Assembly (NCBI GenBank): GCA_032209605.1
Contig: JASFXZ010000027.1
Span: 8,947,372 to 9,011,371, forward strand
From: Mactromeris polynyma
Taxonomy: Eukaryota > Mollusca > Bivalvia > Venerida > Mactridae
Direction: 5' to 3'
Length of the DNA stretch: 64,000 nucleotides
Position numbers and translations under genes: made by a program
Shown here: positions 48,452 to 60,451 of the stretch, piece by piece
Numbering within the stretch: the stretch's first letter is position 1
How the letters are laid out: each line of letters begins with the position of its first letter
Notes under the pieces: generated by a model
Database searches by the model: none
What the model was told of the DNA's origin: nothing
What the model saw: only the letters and a program-made list of their open reading frames with translations

Positions 48452-48745
48452 ATGTCATTATCTCGGCAACGTTCTCAAACTGTGTCTCGCCCTGAGGAGG
48501 TGCACCATGTCATTACAGACCCTTGTTTGGCAAGTAATCAGGGTACAACAAACCCCTTGTCTCGAAGTGCTGGTGAACGACAAAGATACCATTCTGAAGG
48601 GGAAATTAATCAGCAGCGTCCTTTGACAATTTATACAGGTGATGGTGGTCAGCGTGCTGTAGTACATCGGGATGCTTTACCTGATCATCTCAAGAAAATT
48701 GCCATATGTGGCCGTGGTGATACGATATTCTATGAATTAAATCAG
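48452..48745 (+). CDS. ELMO, alternative first coding exon B
   Basis: Ninety-eight codons run from ATG (MSLSRQRSQTVSRPEEVHHV) to CAG/GTTTGT, a phase-0 donor. The last part, PDHLKKIAICGRGDTIFYELNQ, aligns with the end of exon A (NIRKVAVTMPRQQALFFELDQ), so both encode the same two strands of the ELMO Ras-binding domain and both join exon 2 at the same codon. Reading through from exon A via the nearest upstream AG gives an early stop, so the two are probably mutually exclusive. The ~75-residue leader is Ser/Arg/Gln-rich and probably unstructured. It could be a tissue-specific isoform or a duplicated exon. Confidence 0.75.
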
Positions 48746-49446
48746 GTTTGTGAGTTGTGTTGTTCTGAAAATATGGAGAAGAAGAAATACATAGAAATTT
48801 TGTAAAGCCAAATTGTTCTAAGGCCTAGAAATGTCCGGTTTCTGTAACTTGCTGAGAAAACAGTTGTTGGTTTTAAGGGATTGTATTTATTCATACATTT
48901 TTGTACTGTTGACGCGCTTGATTACACAAAAGCTGGTATTGTTGAATGACATGCCCCAGAAATTTACGGCGACTTTTTTTGACTAACTTTGGGAAATTGG
49001 CGAAATGAACGAACGGATGGCGACTTCTTTGCGCACTTTTCCTTGAAACTTGCTCCCTGTCATTTGCAAAGGAACGGTGAACTCTGTATATGACCTTCAG
49101 ATGTTTAAGTAAAAAAAATTGAGTTAAGGTAAAATAATTGGTTGGGTAGTGTCCCAGGGAACAGGAATATGTCTTTGAGGTTTTATCACATGAATACTTT
49201 CATTTTCTAAAACAGCTTTTTTCAATGTTAGATTATGTTGAAGCTAATTGTCACAAGTTTTGTTCACTTCTCATAATTTCCACGCCCTGTGCACCTAGCT
49301 CTTATATGATTTTGTAAACATTGAATCGATGTAGTATTGATTGAATGTGGCATTGAAAGTCCACAGATTGAAAATATCTGCAGATTAAGTCCTTCACCTG
49401 AACTGTGCTACAGAGCTTGGAAAACAAATTGAGCACAAAGGGCGTG
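48746..49446. other. ELMO intron sequence
   Basis: No recognised feature before the 39-bp array. Confidence 0.3.
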
Positions 49447-51474
49447 TGTAACTCACTGGGACAACAATATGATGCCTCGGGCGTCTGTCACTCACAGGGA
49501 CTTCAATATAATGCCTTGGGCGTCTGTCACTCACTGGCACTACAATATAATACCTCGGGCGTCTGTCACTCACTGGGACTACAATATAATACCTCGGGCA
49601 TCTGTCACTCACTGGGACTACAATATAATGCCTCGGGCATCTGTCACTCACTGGCACTACAATATAATACCTCGGGCGTCTGTCACTCACTGGCACTACA
49701 ATATAATACCTCGGGCATCTGTCACTCACTGGGACTACAATATAATGCCTCGGGCATCTGTCACTCACTGGCACTACAATATAATACCTCGGGCGTCTGT
49801 CACTCACTGGCACTACAATATAATACCTCGGGCATCTGTCACTCACTGGGACTACAATATAATACCTCGGGCGTCTGTCACTCACTGGGACTACAATATA
49901 ATACCTCGGGCGTCTGTCACTCACTGGCACTACAATATAATACCTTGAGCGTCTGTCACTCACTGGGACTACAATATAATACCTCGGGTGTCTGTCACTC
50001 ACTGGGACTACAATATAATACCTTGAGCGTCTGTCACTCACTGGGACTACAATATAATACCTCGGGCGTCTGTCACTCACTGGGACTACAATATAATACC
50101 TCGGGCGTCTGTCACTCACTGGGACTACAATATAATGCCTCTGGCATCTGTCACTCACTGGGACTACAATATAATGCCTCTGGCGTCTGTCACTCACTGG
50201 GACTACAATATAATACCTCGGGCGTCTGTCACTCACTGGGACTACAATATAATGCCTCTGGCGTCTGTCACTCACTGGGACTACAATATAATACCTTGGG
50301 CGTCTGTCACTCACTGGGACTACAATATAATACCTCGGGCGTCTGTCACTCACTGGGACTACAATATAATGCCTCGGGCGTCTGTCACTCACTGGGACTA
50401 CAATATAATGCCTCGGGCGTCTGTCACTCACTGGGACTACAATATAATACCTCGGGCGTCTGTCACTCACTGGGACTACAATATAATGCCTCGGGCGTCT
50501 GTCACTCTCTGGGACTACAATATAATGCCTCGGGCCTCTGTCACTCACTGGGACTACAATATAATCCCTCGGGCGTCTGTCACTCACTGGGACTACAATA
50601 TAATCCCTCGGGCGTCTGTCACTCACTGGGACTACAATATAATACCTCGGGCGTCTGTCACTCACTGGGACTACAATATAATACCTCGGGCGTCTGTCAC
50701 TCACTGGGACTACAATATAATGCCTCGGGCGTCTGTCACTCACTGGGACTACAATATAATGCCTCGGGCGTCTGTCACTCACTGGGACTACATATAATAC
50801 CTCGGGCGTCTGTCATTCACTGGGACTACAATATAATACCTCGGGCGTCTGTCACTCACTGGGACTACAATATAATACCTCGGGCGTCTGTCACTCACTG
50901 GGACTACAATATAATACCTCGGGCGTCTGTCACTCACTGGGACTACAATATAATACCTCGGGCGTCTGTCACTCACTGGGACTACAATATAATACCTCGG
51001 GCGTCTGTCACTCACTGGGACTACAATATAATACCTCGGGCGTCTGTCACTCACTGGGACTACAATATAATACCTCGGGCGTCTGTCACTCACTGGGACT
51101 ACAATATAATACCTCGGGCGTCTGTCACTCACTGGGACTACAATATAATACCTCGGGCGTCTGTCACTCACTGGGACTACAATATAATGGCTCGGGCGTC
51201 TGTCACTCACTGGGACTACAATATAATACCTCGGGCGTCTGTCACTCACTGGGACTACAATATAATGCCTCGGGCATCTGTCACTCACTGGGACTACAAT
51301 ACAATGCCTCGGGCATCTGTCACTCACTGGCACTACAATATAATGCCTCGGGCATCTGTCACTCACTGGCACTACAATATAATGCCTCGGGCATCTGTCA
51401 CTCACTGGCACTACAATATAATGCCTCGGGCATCTGTCACTCACTGGCACTACAATATAATGCCTCGTTCCTTT
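49447..51474 (+). repeat. 39-bp minisatellite, ~52 copies
   Basis: The unit is GGGCGTCTGTCACTCACTGG plus GACTACAATATAATACCTC. Variants (GGGCATC, GGCACTAC, TGCCTC) form a three-unit higher-order pattern near 49.58-49.86 kb. As 39 is a multiple of three and the unit lacks stops in several frames, very long open frames arise on both strands (over 700 codons on plus). A 1-2 base deletion at 50791 shifts the plus frame without closing it. It lies inside an ELMO intron. Confidence 0.97.
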
Positions 51475-52015
51475 TGCACAATATTTGGGATTTGGAACGA
51501 CAAAAATACTTGTTATGATTGCCAAATTATCAATCGTGATCAAGCATTTTAAATTTGATGGCAAAACCCATATGATTTTATAAAGAAAACAATCAATACA
51601 GGGGATTTAAAGCTTGCCATGTCATCTGTAACCAGGGTATGATAGGTTCTTATGCAAAGTTTGAATACAAAATGTATCTATTCTTATGTAGAAACAAATA
51701 CACATGAACATTGAAATGTTAAACTGAATTCAATATTTCATTGAACAGTTTTATATAAAACAAGTGATATTGTTATTACACAATGAATGAACTTTACTTG
51801 CTGAAACTATCGTATATTAGATAATGCATGCTGTGCTTAGATTTCTAATTATGGAACATTGTCCACTTTAAATCTACTGTGCTGTGTTTATTTATATTTT
51901 CTCAGAAACTGATGTGTATTGTGTTTTGTTGTTCATATAATTTCCTCTTGTTATAAATACTGCAATGACATCCGTCTTGTTTTAAAAATAGAATAAGCAA
52001 GTCCAATGTATTTTT
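51475..52015. other. ELMO intron sequence
   Basis: A+T-rich; nothing recognised. Confidence 0.3.
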
Positions 52016-52302
52016 AGCTCACCTGAGCACAAAGTGCACAAGATGAGCTTTTCTGATTAGTCTTTGTCAGTGGTCTGTCCATCCGTGTGATTCATTTAAA
52101 AACATGACTGTCAGGGGTGAGGTCACTCTCCTGACATGTATACATTATAACTACATGTATAGTGATATTCTTAACATGCTGGAAATCAAAAGTTATGCTA
52201 TCTTTGCAAGAATCTTAACTTCAATTTTGCCACCTGTGACACACAACCATAGTACAAAGCATTCCATGCACTCAGGTGAGTATCATGGCCCTCTTGTTAG
52301 GT
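52016..52302 (+). mobile_element. short mollusc dispersed repeat, both ends present
   Basis: It begins TTAGCTCACCTGAGCACAAA and ends CTCAGGTGAGTATCATGGCC + CTCTTGTTAGG. The AGCTCACCTGAG and CTCAGGTGAG ends are inverted. Internal parts resemble 27133-27542 and 61085-61771. Confidence 0.65.
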
Positions 52303-52325
52303 TGGGTATAAATCAGCACATTTTC

Positions 52326-53585
52326 ACAATCAACAACCTCCAAACAACAGCCACAATCAACAACCTCTCAACAACAGCCACAATCAACAACCTCTCAACA
52401 ACAGCCACAATCAACAACCTCTCAACAACAGCCACAATCAACAACCTCTCAACAACAGCCACAATCAACAACCTCTCAACAACAGCCACAATCACCAACC
52501 TCTCAACAACAGCCACAATCAACAACCTCTCAACAACAGCCACAATCAACAACCTCTCAACAACAGCCACAATCAACAACCTCTCAACAACAACCACAAT
52601 CAACAACCTCTCAACAACAGCCACAATCAACAACCTCTCAACAACAGCCACAATCAACAACCTCTCTACAACAGCCACAATCAACAACCTCTCAACAACA
52701 GCCACAATCAACAACCTCTCAACAACAGCCACAGTCAACAACCTCTCAACAACAGCCACAATCAACAACCTCTCAACAACAGCCACAATCACCAACCTCC
52801 CAACAACAGCCACAATCAACAACCTCTCTACAACAGCCACAATTAATGACCTCTCAGCAACAGCCACAATCAACAACCTCTACAACAGCCACAATCAACA
52901 ACCTCTACAACAGCCACAATCAACAACCTCTCAACAACAGCCACAATCAACAACCTCTACAACAGCCACAATCACCAACCTCCCAACAACAGCCACAATC
53001 AACAACCTCCCAACAACAGCCACAATCAACAACCTCTACAACAGCCACAATCAACGACCTCTCAGCAACAGCCACAATCAACAACCTCTCAACAACAGCC
53101 ACAATCACCAACCTCCCAACAACAGCCACAATCAACAACCTCTCAACAACAGCCACAATCACCAACCTCTCAACAACAGCCACAATCAACAACCTCTCAA
53201 CAATAGCCACAATCAACAACCTCTCAACAATAGCCACAATCAACAACCTCTCAACAACAGCCACAATCAACAACCTCTCTACAACAGCCACAATCAACAA
53301 CCTCTCAGCAACAGCCACAATCAACAACCTCTCAACAACAGCCACAATCAACAACCTCTCAACAACAGCCACAATCAACAACCTCTCAACAACAGCCACA
53401 ATCAACGACCTCTCAACAACAGCCACAATCAACGACCTCTCAACAACAGCCACAATCAACAACCTCTCTACAACAGCCACAATCAACAACTTCTACAACA
53501 GCCACAATCAACAACCTCTCTACAACAGCCACAATCAACAACCTCTCTACAACAGCCACAATCAACAACCTCTCTACAACTTTCA
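52326..53585 (+). repeat. 27-bp minisatellite, ~47 copies
   Basis: The unit is CAACAGCCACAATCAACAAC + CTCTCAA, with shorter 24-bp variants lacking CTC/TCA. It is open in several frames (NNLSTTATI or QQPQSTTSQ) and on the other strand. Two units carry TAG. Confidence 0.97.
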
Positions 53586-54059
53586 CAATTTGCATCTCAC
53601 TAAGCTGTTGCTTTGGAGAGTTGCTGTGTATTTGCTGAAAAAGTAAATGTACTTGTTATTGAGGAAATTCAGGACACAAGTTTTTTTTGTATCGTTATAT
53701 TAAATTACAGCGCCTCATTGGAGAGCTACGCTTGCCAGTATCAATTTTCTTATTTGCCTTTAATGTATGATATCTTTATGTACAGAGAATTAAAATAGAG
53801 GTTCAAAATAATTGTCATACATATCTTATATCTAATAGATGTACAGACATCCTTTGTGTGCATCAAAACCAAACTGTGTTGTCCAATGTATTGAAAATAA
53901 AACCCACATCTATTCAAAAGTATTTTGTACTTGGTCATTTGAGCAGGAAGTACTGCTGAAAAATCTGATATCATTCGGTCTTAATAGCATAAAAAATCTT
54001 GAGGTTCAAATTACTGACTAATTTGAAAATGATTTGAGAAGAAAATTACTTGTGTAAAA

Positions 54060-54346
54060 AATCATGTTTTATGTTGAGATTGCTCATTTAGTATCTCACT
54101 CATGTTGAAAATTCATTTTGTAAAAAATACGATTTTGGTTGTTGAAAATTACACATGTTGAAAAGTGCTCATTTAGAAATTAGGTGAAAACAACTCATGT
54201 TGTAAATTACATACATTTGTAAGTTGAAAATCACACATTTTGATTATCACACATGTTGATAGTTATACATGTTAATAAATACTCATATTGATAATTACAC
54301 ATGCTGAAAATTAAATGTATTGAAAATTACACATGTTGATAATTGC
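54060..54346 (+). repeat. degenerate 15-18-bp repeat (ACACATGTTGAAAATT)
   Basis: Loose repeats of ATTACACATGTTGATAATT-type sequence continue past the inserted element (54816-54920). Confidence 0.6.
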
Positions 54347-54815
54347 TAGGGATGTCAACGTATGGCAATTTTGGTATTCGAATATTCAGTCAACCTTCCA
54401 AACGAATATTCGAACATTTGACCTTCTTATTTAATAATAATACATTTGAAATTCGAAGTTTACTTTATGCTTATCAATTTTTAGATTTAAACTGATCATT
54501 TAAGTTGTAAAAATCCCTACGATTACTAATATTTTCAGAGCCTAAGTGTCATCACAAGAGTGTTATATCTCTCTTGCCCCCAATTAAATATACAATATGA
54601 CATGTCAATTAACACCGGTAAAAATTATTGTCACGCTGTAAAATGTCATTCAATGCCATAATGCCCATCATTGAAATTTAATACACTTAATTGCATTCAG
54701 CTTTTATATTGAAAATATATATTTTATCGAATAATCGAATGCTGAATCAGTATTCGAATATTCGGACGTACAAACGATTAATATTCGAATATCTGAATAT
54801 AGATTGATATCCCTA
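54347..54815. mobile_element. hAT-like MITE with near-perfect 8-bp duplication
   Basis: The ends TAGGGATGTCAA and TTGATATCCCTA are flanked by ATAATTGC (54339-54346) and ATAATTAC (54816-54823). The 469-bp interior is rich in ATTCGAATATTCG palindromes. The flanks are themselves repetitive, which weakens the duplication evidence. Confidence 0.6.
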
Positions 54816-55130
54816 ATAATTACACATGTTGTAAATTACACATTTGTATAATTACTCATTAGAAAGAATTTCATTTGTTTTATAATTACTTGTGTAGAAA
54901 AGTACTCCTGTTGAAAATTGGAGTGTAGTACAAACTAGAGACAGGGGCAAAGATATTAAAATCAATGTTTATCAGAATTATAGAATCCTGCAACCTCATC
55001 ACAGGTTTCATATGATCTGTATCAAGGAAGAAATTATATTTCAGATACCATTTCTCACTAGTTAAAGCCTAGTTTGAATTTCAGTCACTGTATCTAAGGA
55101 TAGCTTAACATTTATATTTTTATATTTCAG

Positions 55131-55171
55131 AATCGACCACTTGCTGCCATCGTACAAGATATCTGTGACAA
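55131..55171 (+). CDS. ELMO exon 2
   Basis: The exon follows TTTTTATATTTCAG and ends GACAA/GTAAGTA. It encodes NRPLAAIVQDICD plus two bases of the next Lys codon. In ELMO proteins this is the helix of the ubiquitin-like Ras-binding domain (KPLSAIIKEVCD in human ELMO1). It is only 41 bp long. Both first exons can supply the phase-0 junction. Confidence 0.9.
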
Positions 55172-55620
55172 GTAAGTATAGATTTTTGTCCTTGTTTGAC
55201 AGGTAACAATGGCTGTGTAGTTCAGGGCCTGAGATTTTAACAGATATTTACACTCAGTTTTCAAATCACAAATAACAAAATTTACTCTGATGAATCTGAT
55301 ATTGCCTCATATTGAGTGTGAACAATGTTTGATAATGTTAGACGAGTGCTGAGTGATCTTTGTGTCCCATTTGCTTAGGGATTTGAGTTTGATATGAAAT
55401 CTGACAATAATCAATTAGTCTTGAGTGGAGTGTGACACTTAAACCCAAACATCACTCTCATATCTCATAATTACCAAAACATCTAAAAGGCAATGGACCA
55501 GAAATAATATTCTGCACTCATTCCACATTTTCATTCATTTTCTACTCCTTAAATTTCGATATCAGACAAACAAGAGTAAAATTTGTGATTTGAGTGTTGA
55601 GTGTATTGGTTATAATCTCG
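55172..55620. other. ELMO intron 2, first part
   Basis: No recognised feature. Confidence 0.3.
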
Positions 55621-55626
55621 GGTTGC

Positions 55627-56050
55627 GGTCTACACTTTGCCATACATTTACAGTATGTTCAGCACAAGGTTTCCGGTCTACACTTTGCCATACATTTACA
55701 GTATGTTCAGCACAAGGTTTCCGGTCTACACTTTGCCATACATTTACAGTATGTTCAGCACAAGGTTTCCGGTCTACACTTTGCCATACATTTACAGTAT
55801 GTTCAGCACAAGGTTTCCGGTCTACACTTTGCCATACCTTTACAGTATGTTCAGCACAAGGTTTCCGGTCTACACTTTGCCATACATTTACAGTATGTTC
55901 AGCACAAGGTTTCCGGTCTACACTTTGCCATACCTTTACAGTATGTTCAGCACAAGGTTTCCGGTCTACACTTTGCCATACATTTACAGTATGTTCAGCA
56001 CAAGGTTTCCGGTCTACACTTTGCCATACCTTTACAGTATGTTCAGCACA
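55627..56050 (+). repeat. 48-bp minisatellite, 9 copies
   Basis: The unit is GGTCTACACTTTGCCATACA + TTTACAGTATGTTCAGCACA + AGGTTTCC. A CATACA/CATACC variant alternates in the last five copies, i.e. a 96-bp higher-order unit. It is open in several frames on both strands. Confidence 0.95.
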
Positions 56051-56204
56051 AAACCTGATAAAAACGTCTGATCCAAATCCACAGTTATCAAGGAATGCTC
56101 TCTGGTCCACACATTGTCATTTATTGTCTTTCTTACTAAATGTGACTCCATTGATGCTCGTGGCTGTTTCTTTGCTGCTTTGTCTGCTGTCATATCATTG
56201 TGTA

Positions 56205-57190
56205 TTATTTTTGGTCTTTATGTATTATTCTTGGCCTTGAATTTGTGTATTGTTCTTGGCTTGTGTGAATTGTTTTTGGTCTATAATTTGTGTATTAGTC
56301 TTGTCCTTTGTGTGTTGGTCTATAATGTGTGAATTGTTTTTGGTCTATAATTTGTGTATTGGTCTTGTCCTTTGTGTGTTGGTCTTGGTCTATAATGTGT
56401 GAAATTGTTCTTGGTCTTGGTGTATTATTCTTGGCCTTGAATTTGCATATTGTTCCTGGCCTTGAATTTGTGTATTGTTCTTGGCCTTTGTGCATTGTTC
56501 TTGGCCTTGAATTTGTGTGTTGTTCTTGGCCTTTGTGTATTGGTCTTGGCCTTTGTATATTGGTCTTGGCCTTTGTGTATTTGTATAGGCCTCCAATTTG
56601 TTTGGTCTTTGCCTCGTTTTTGTGTATTGTTCTTGGTCTTTGTCTATGATTCATGGCCTTGCATTTTTTAGGCCTTTGTTTATTGGTCTTGTATTTGTGT
56701 TTTTTTTGGTCTTTGTGTATTGTTCTTGTTATTGTATTTCTGTATTGTTCTTGGACTTTATGTATTGTTCTTGGTATTGTATTTGTGTGTTGTTCTTTGC
56801 CTTTGTGTGTTGTTCTTTGCCTTTGTGTATTGTTCTTGGCCTTTGTGTATTGTTCTTGGCCTTTGTGTATTGTTCTTGGCCTTTGTGTATTTGTCTTGGC
56901 CTATATGTATGGTTCTTTGCCTTTGTGTATTGTTCTTGGCCTTTGTGTATTTGTCTTGGCCTATATGTATGGTTCTTGGCCTTTGTGTATTGGTTGTGGC
57001 CTTTTTGTTTTGTTCTTGTCCTTGCCTTTGTGTTTTAGCCTTGAACTTTGTGTATTGTTCTTGGCATTTGTGTATTGGTGCGGTCTTTGTGTATTGTTAT
57101 TGGCATGAATTTCTGTATTGTTCTTGGTCTTCGTCTATTGCTGCTGGCCTTGAAAAAATGTGTTATTATTAACCTTGAAATTTATGAATT
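56205..57190 (+). repeat. degenerate ~20-bp repeat (TTGGCCTTTGTGTATTGTTC)
   Basis: About 45 variable copies of CTTGGCCTTTGTGTATTGTT. Nearly all plus-strand frames stay open and read as hydrophobic Leu/Val/Cys runs; these are not proteins. Confidence 0.9.
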
Positions 57191-57353
57191 GTATGTGGCC
57201 TTTAGTTTGTGTATTGTACTTGACTTGGTTTTAGATACATGTAGTAATGATGATTGATAGAAGAATGTTTAGCAAAAATATTCCTTATGATACAATTATG
57301 TTTATTTAGGTGTTGAGAACTTCTGTTAAAGTTCCGGTGCTATATACAAACTT

Positions 57354-57682
57354 GACCGGCTCTAGATACCAGTATGTTCTATAAAACATAGTAAACCACA
57401 GACCGGCTCTAGATACCAGTATGTTCTATGAAACATAGTAAACCACAGACCGGCTCTAGATACCAGTATGTTCTATGAAACATAGTAAACCACAGACCGG
57501 CTCTAGATACCAGTATGTTCTATGAAACATAGTAAACCACAGACCGGCTCTAGATACCAGTATGTTCTATGAAACATAGTAAACCACAGACCGGCTCTAG
57601 ATACCAGTATGTTCTATGAAACATAGTAAACCACAGACCGGCTCTAGATACCAGTATGTTCTATGAAACATAGTAAACCACA
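57354..57682 (+). repeat. 47-bp minisatellite, 7 copies
   Basis: GACCGGCTCTAGATACCAGT repeats every 47 bp (57354, 57401...). Copies are identical apart from the first (CTATAAAACAT for CTATGAAACAT). The unit has a near-palindrome ATGTTCTATGAAACAT. Confidence 0.95.
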
Positions 57683-57689
57683 GGGTCCA

Positions 57690-58450
57690 GGTTCTTATAG
57701 TTGAGTTGTATGAACAGGTGGAATATTTGAGACCAAACGCTGTAGTATGTTTGGTGTAAAAACTCGTTCTATGTCAATATCTCGTCCAAAGTTCACCTTA
57801 TTCAAGAACACAGAGCCCTGTCATAACCCAATATCAGTATAACACAGGCTATATAGTAAGTGTCTACATCAAATGTAAAACATGTTATTGTACTTAATTG
57901 ATGTGGTTTATACCTGTAAAACTTATAATAAATATAATAGTTATATTTGTGCATGTTGATCTTGAGCTTTCAAGGTTGTTTTGTGAAATTTTTATTCAAT
58001 TCATGAAAGTACATAATGAGATGTCTTCTCTTTTATGCAGCTACACAATAACCAAGATATGTGTTTGAAAATAATTGCAAACTTTTGATATGGTAATTTT
58101 CTTAAGAAATTATGGAATTTAAAGTTTGCATGTTTTTATGTGCATAGTTTTATGTTTGGTTGGCAAATTTAACGAAGGTCATTTGCTATGGACGGTTAAG
58201 CAAATATTGGTGGTTTTTTTCAAACCACAGGAGATAATGTCACAAGTTCCCTCCCCTTCTATATCCCTTATATAATATGTGTATATAATTATATGATACA
58301 AGGAAATGTTGTAATTTGACTCGCCAAATGATTCAGGGTCCAGGTAAATAGGCAGGAATTTTAACTGGAATAAGCTTCTCCCACTGTGGGGATTTAGACA
58401 AATTGCTTGGCTCTAGGGTGAGGAGTTAGACCCTAAAATAGACAAAATAT
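57690..58450. other. ELMO intron 2 sequence
   Basis: No recognised repeat or exon. Confidence 0.3.
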
Positions 58451-58456
58451 TGATAG

Positions 58457-58632
58457 CATAGTAAAACCTTACATTAAGACTCAATAATAAGACCACCTCA
58501 AAATAAAGTGTAACATTTTCAAGCTCATTTTCACAGTTTTGCTCTTTATTCAACCTTAGTGTGAGGACGACCTCAAGAAGAAGACCAGTTTACAAGGGTC
58601 TCAAGGATGGTCTTATTATTGAGGTTTTACTG
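58457..58632. mobile_element. Tc1/mariner-like MITE (GTAAAACCT family)
   Basis: TAGTAAAACCTTACATTAAG and TTATTGAGGTTTTACTGTA mark the ends, with AAGACCACC-type motifs inside. It is related to 33336-33512. Confidence 0.7.
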
Positions 58633-59169
58633 TAATTGTGTTTGATAAGAGTTATTGTAAAACACTGTACAGATATACACTCTGTATGGAAAGAAGCTCA
58701 AATGGAACCTTGACATTAATTTTTTGTTGTTGCTATGTTTAAATTGTTGATAATCAGAGATGTATTTGATACTGATGAAATTCTTGTAGTGTTTGTCAAA
58801 GGATGAATAATATATTACTTACATACTTAAGTCTTACAGAAGAGGAGAAAACCCCATGAATATATACACATGTAAATCACATGAAAGATTTGTCAAGGTT
58901 CAATATTTAGGTCTTCTTTTTGTAATTAATTTTTTTTTCTTCCTGATTGAGTTATCTCAGATTAGTATGATAATGCTACCCAATTCATGTTACTATCAGT
59001 ATCTGCATATCATAAATGACAGTTTATATATTTACTGAACTTTGACCTCTAGTTGATTCTATACAGTAACTGCTGTAAGGCCAAGAATTAAAAAAAAAAC
59101 GTGTTTGCTGTCTTCCTACCTACTTGCCAAAAATTAAATCTTGATCAGGGGAAATGAAGTTAAAATAAA

Positions 59170-59295
59170 CAGCAAAACCTCGCTTAAAGACTACCTCAAT
59201 AAGCCCACTTAAATATTAAGAGCACATTATTCAACCTCAATATTAAGACCGATTTTCAAGGGTTCCAAGGGTGGTCTCATTGTTGAGGTTTTACT
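59170..59295. mobile_element. Tc1/mariner-like MITE, shorter copy
   Basis: The ends are CAGCAAAACCTCG and TTGAGGTTTTACTATA, with GGTCTCATTGTTGAGG inside. It is about 126 bp. Confidence 0.65.
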
Positions 59296-59299
59296 ATAC

Positions 59300-60090
59300 T
59301 TACAAGAGGTGGAATTTATTTATAAACAAGAAATATCGATCTTTAAAAAAGATGGTCGGCGCAACTTGAAGTTTGCAAATTTGTTGCAATCTGAAGGCCT
59401 AAATGTCATTCAATTCTGGAACACACTATCATATACGATCCCTGTTCAATTACGCTATACTACAGAAACTCCGAGACCTGCAAGGGGAGATCACTGCGTA
59501 TGTGACTGCAACAATCGTAACTACTCGGCGGTATTCGGCATAGTCAATAATGCCGAGGTGTTCCGAATGAGACTGCATAATAAATAACTCCGTAGTGTGA
59601 TTAGTCATAGTCTGTTTCAATATAGTTCAACATTACCTATTGCATAAGTCATGAACTCATACATCTATGTTAATAAACTTGTTACATAGTGATTTATCTG
59701 ATTAAAACAATATAAATGTTCGTGACTGGTACATAAAACCAAGAAAGTCTTCATAATTCCAACACCAGACAATTCCTGTGGTGATGAACAACAACACTAC
59801 TTACTGGATAAACAAAATGTAAACCTATCTGCTTCAAGGTTACACATATTTTTAAATTGAAGAGAAATTGTGCGAAATTGCCTTGGTGGTTAACGTAAGA
59901 TTTGATTGGTTTACAAAACTATGTTAGTACGGCTGCGCCGAAAAAATGCCTTCCTACTGAATGAACTGTACAAAGTGGGAGGAAACAGCATACAATGATT
60001 TTTAATATTTCCTAAATTTATATCTCAAGTTCATATAGTTAATACATTTACATTTTTATTTTGTTTGTATCCTTTGGTAGCTCATATAAT
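59300..60090. other. ELMO intron 2 sequence with an unassigned frame
   Basis: A 92-codon plus-strand frame (59309-59587) shows no recognisable domain and no splice context linking it to ELMO. Confidence 0.3.
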
Positions 60091-60091
60091 T

Positions 60092-60451
60092 ATAGTACAG
60101 CCTTGTCAGAGCAACACCCCTTGGTTGCTGCATAGTACAGCCTTGTCAGAGCAACACCCCTTGGTTGCTGCATAGTACAGCCTTGTCAGAGCAACACCCC
60201 TTGGTTGCTGCATAGTACAGCCTTGTCAGAGCAACACCCCTTGGTTGCTGCATAGTACAGCCTTGTCAGAGCAACACCCCTTGGTTGCTGCATAGTACAG
60301 CCTTGTCAGAGCAACACCCCTTGGTTGCTGCATAGTACAGCCTTGTCAGAGCAACACCCCTTGGTTGCTGCATAGTACAGCCTTGTCAGAGCAACACCCC
60401 TTGGTTGCTGCATAGTACAGCCTTGTCAGAGCAACACCCCTTGGTTGCTGC
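60092..60451 (+). repeat. perfect 40-bp tandem array, 9 identical copies
   Basis: Nine units of ATAGTACAGCCTTGTCAGAG + CAACACCCCTTGGTTGCTGC span exactly 360 bp with no differences between copies. Each unit contains GCAAC-ACCCCTTG-GTTGC, able to form a short stem. Confidence 0.97.

Noticed and set aside
49394..51564. Open frames of 715, 462 and 258 codons as repetitive protein genes
   Set aside because: They are frames of a 39-bp satellite, open on both strands and through a frame change, inside an ELMO intron with no independent gene signals.
52104..53646. Ser/Thr/Asn/Gln-rich 499-codon protein
   Set aside because: It comes from a 27-bp satellite joined to a dispersed repeat; several frames and the other strand are equally open.
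55590..57257. Overlapping hydrophobic or Cys-rich proteins
   Set aside because: They are frames of 48-bp and ~20-bp tandem repeats, open in nearly all phases.
59309..59587. Extra ELMO exon
   Set aside because: The peptide does not resemble ELMO, and exons 2 and 3 already join in phase without it.
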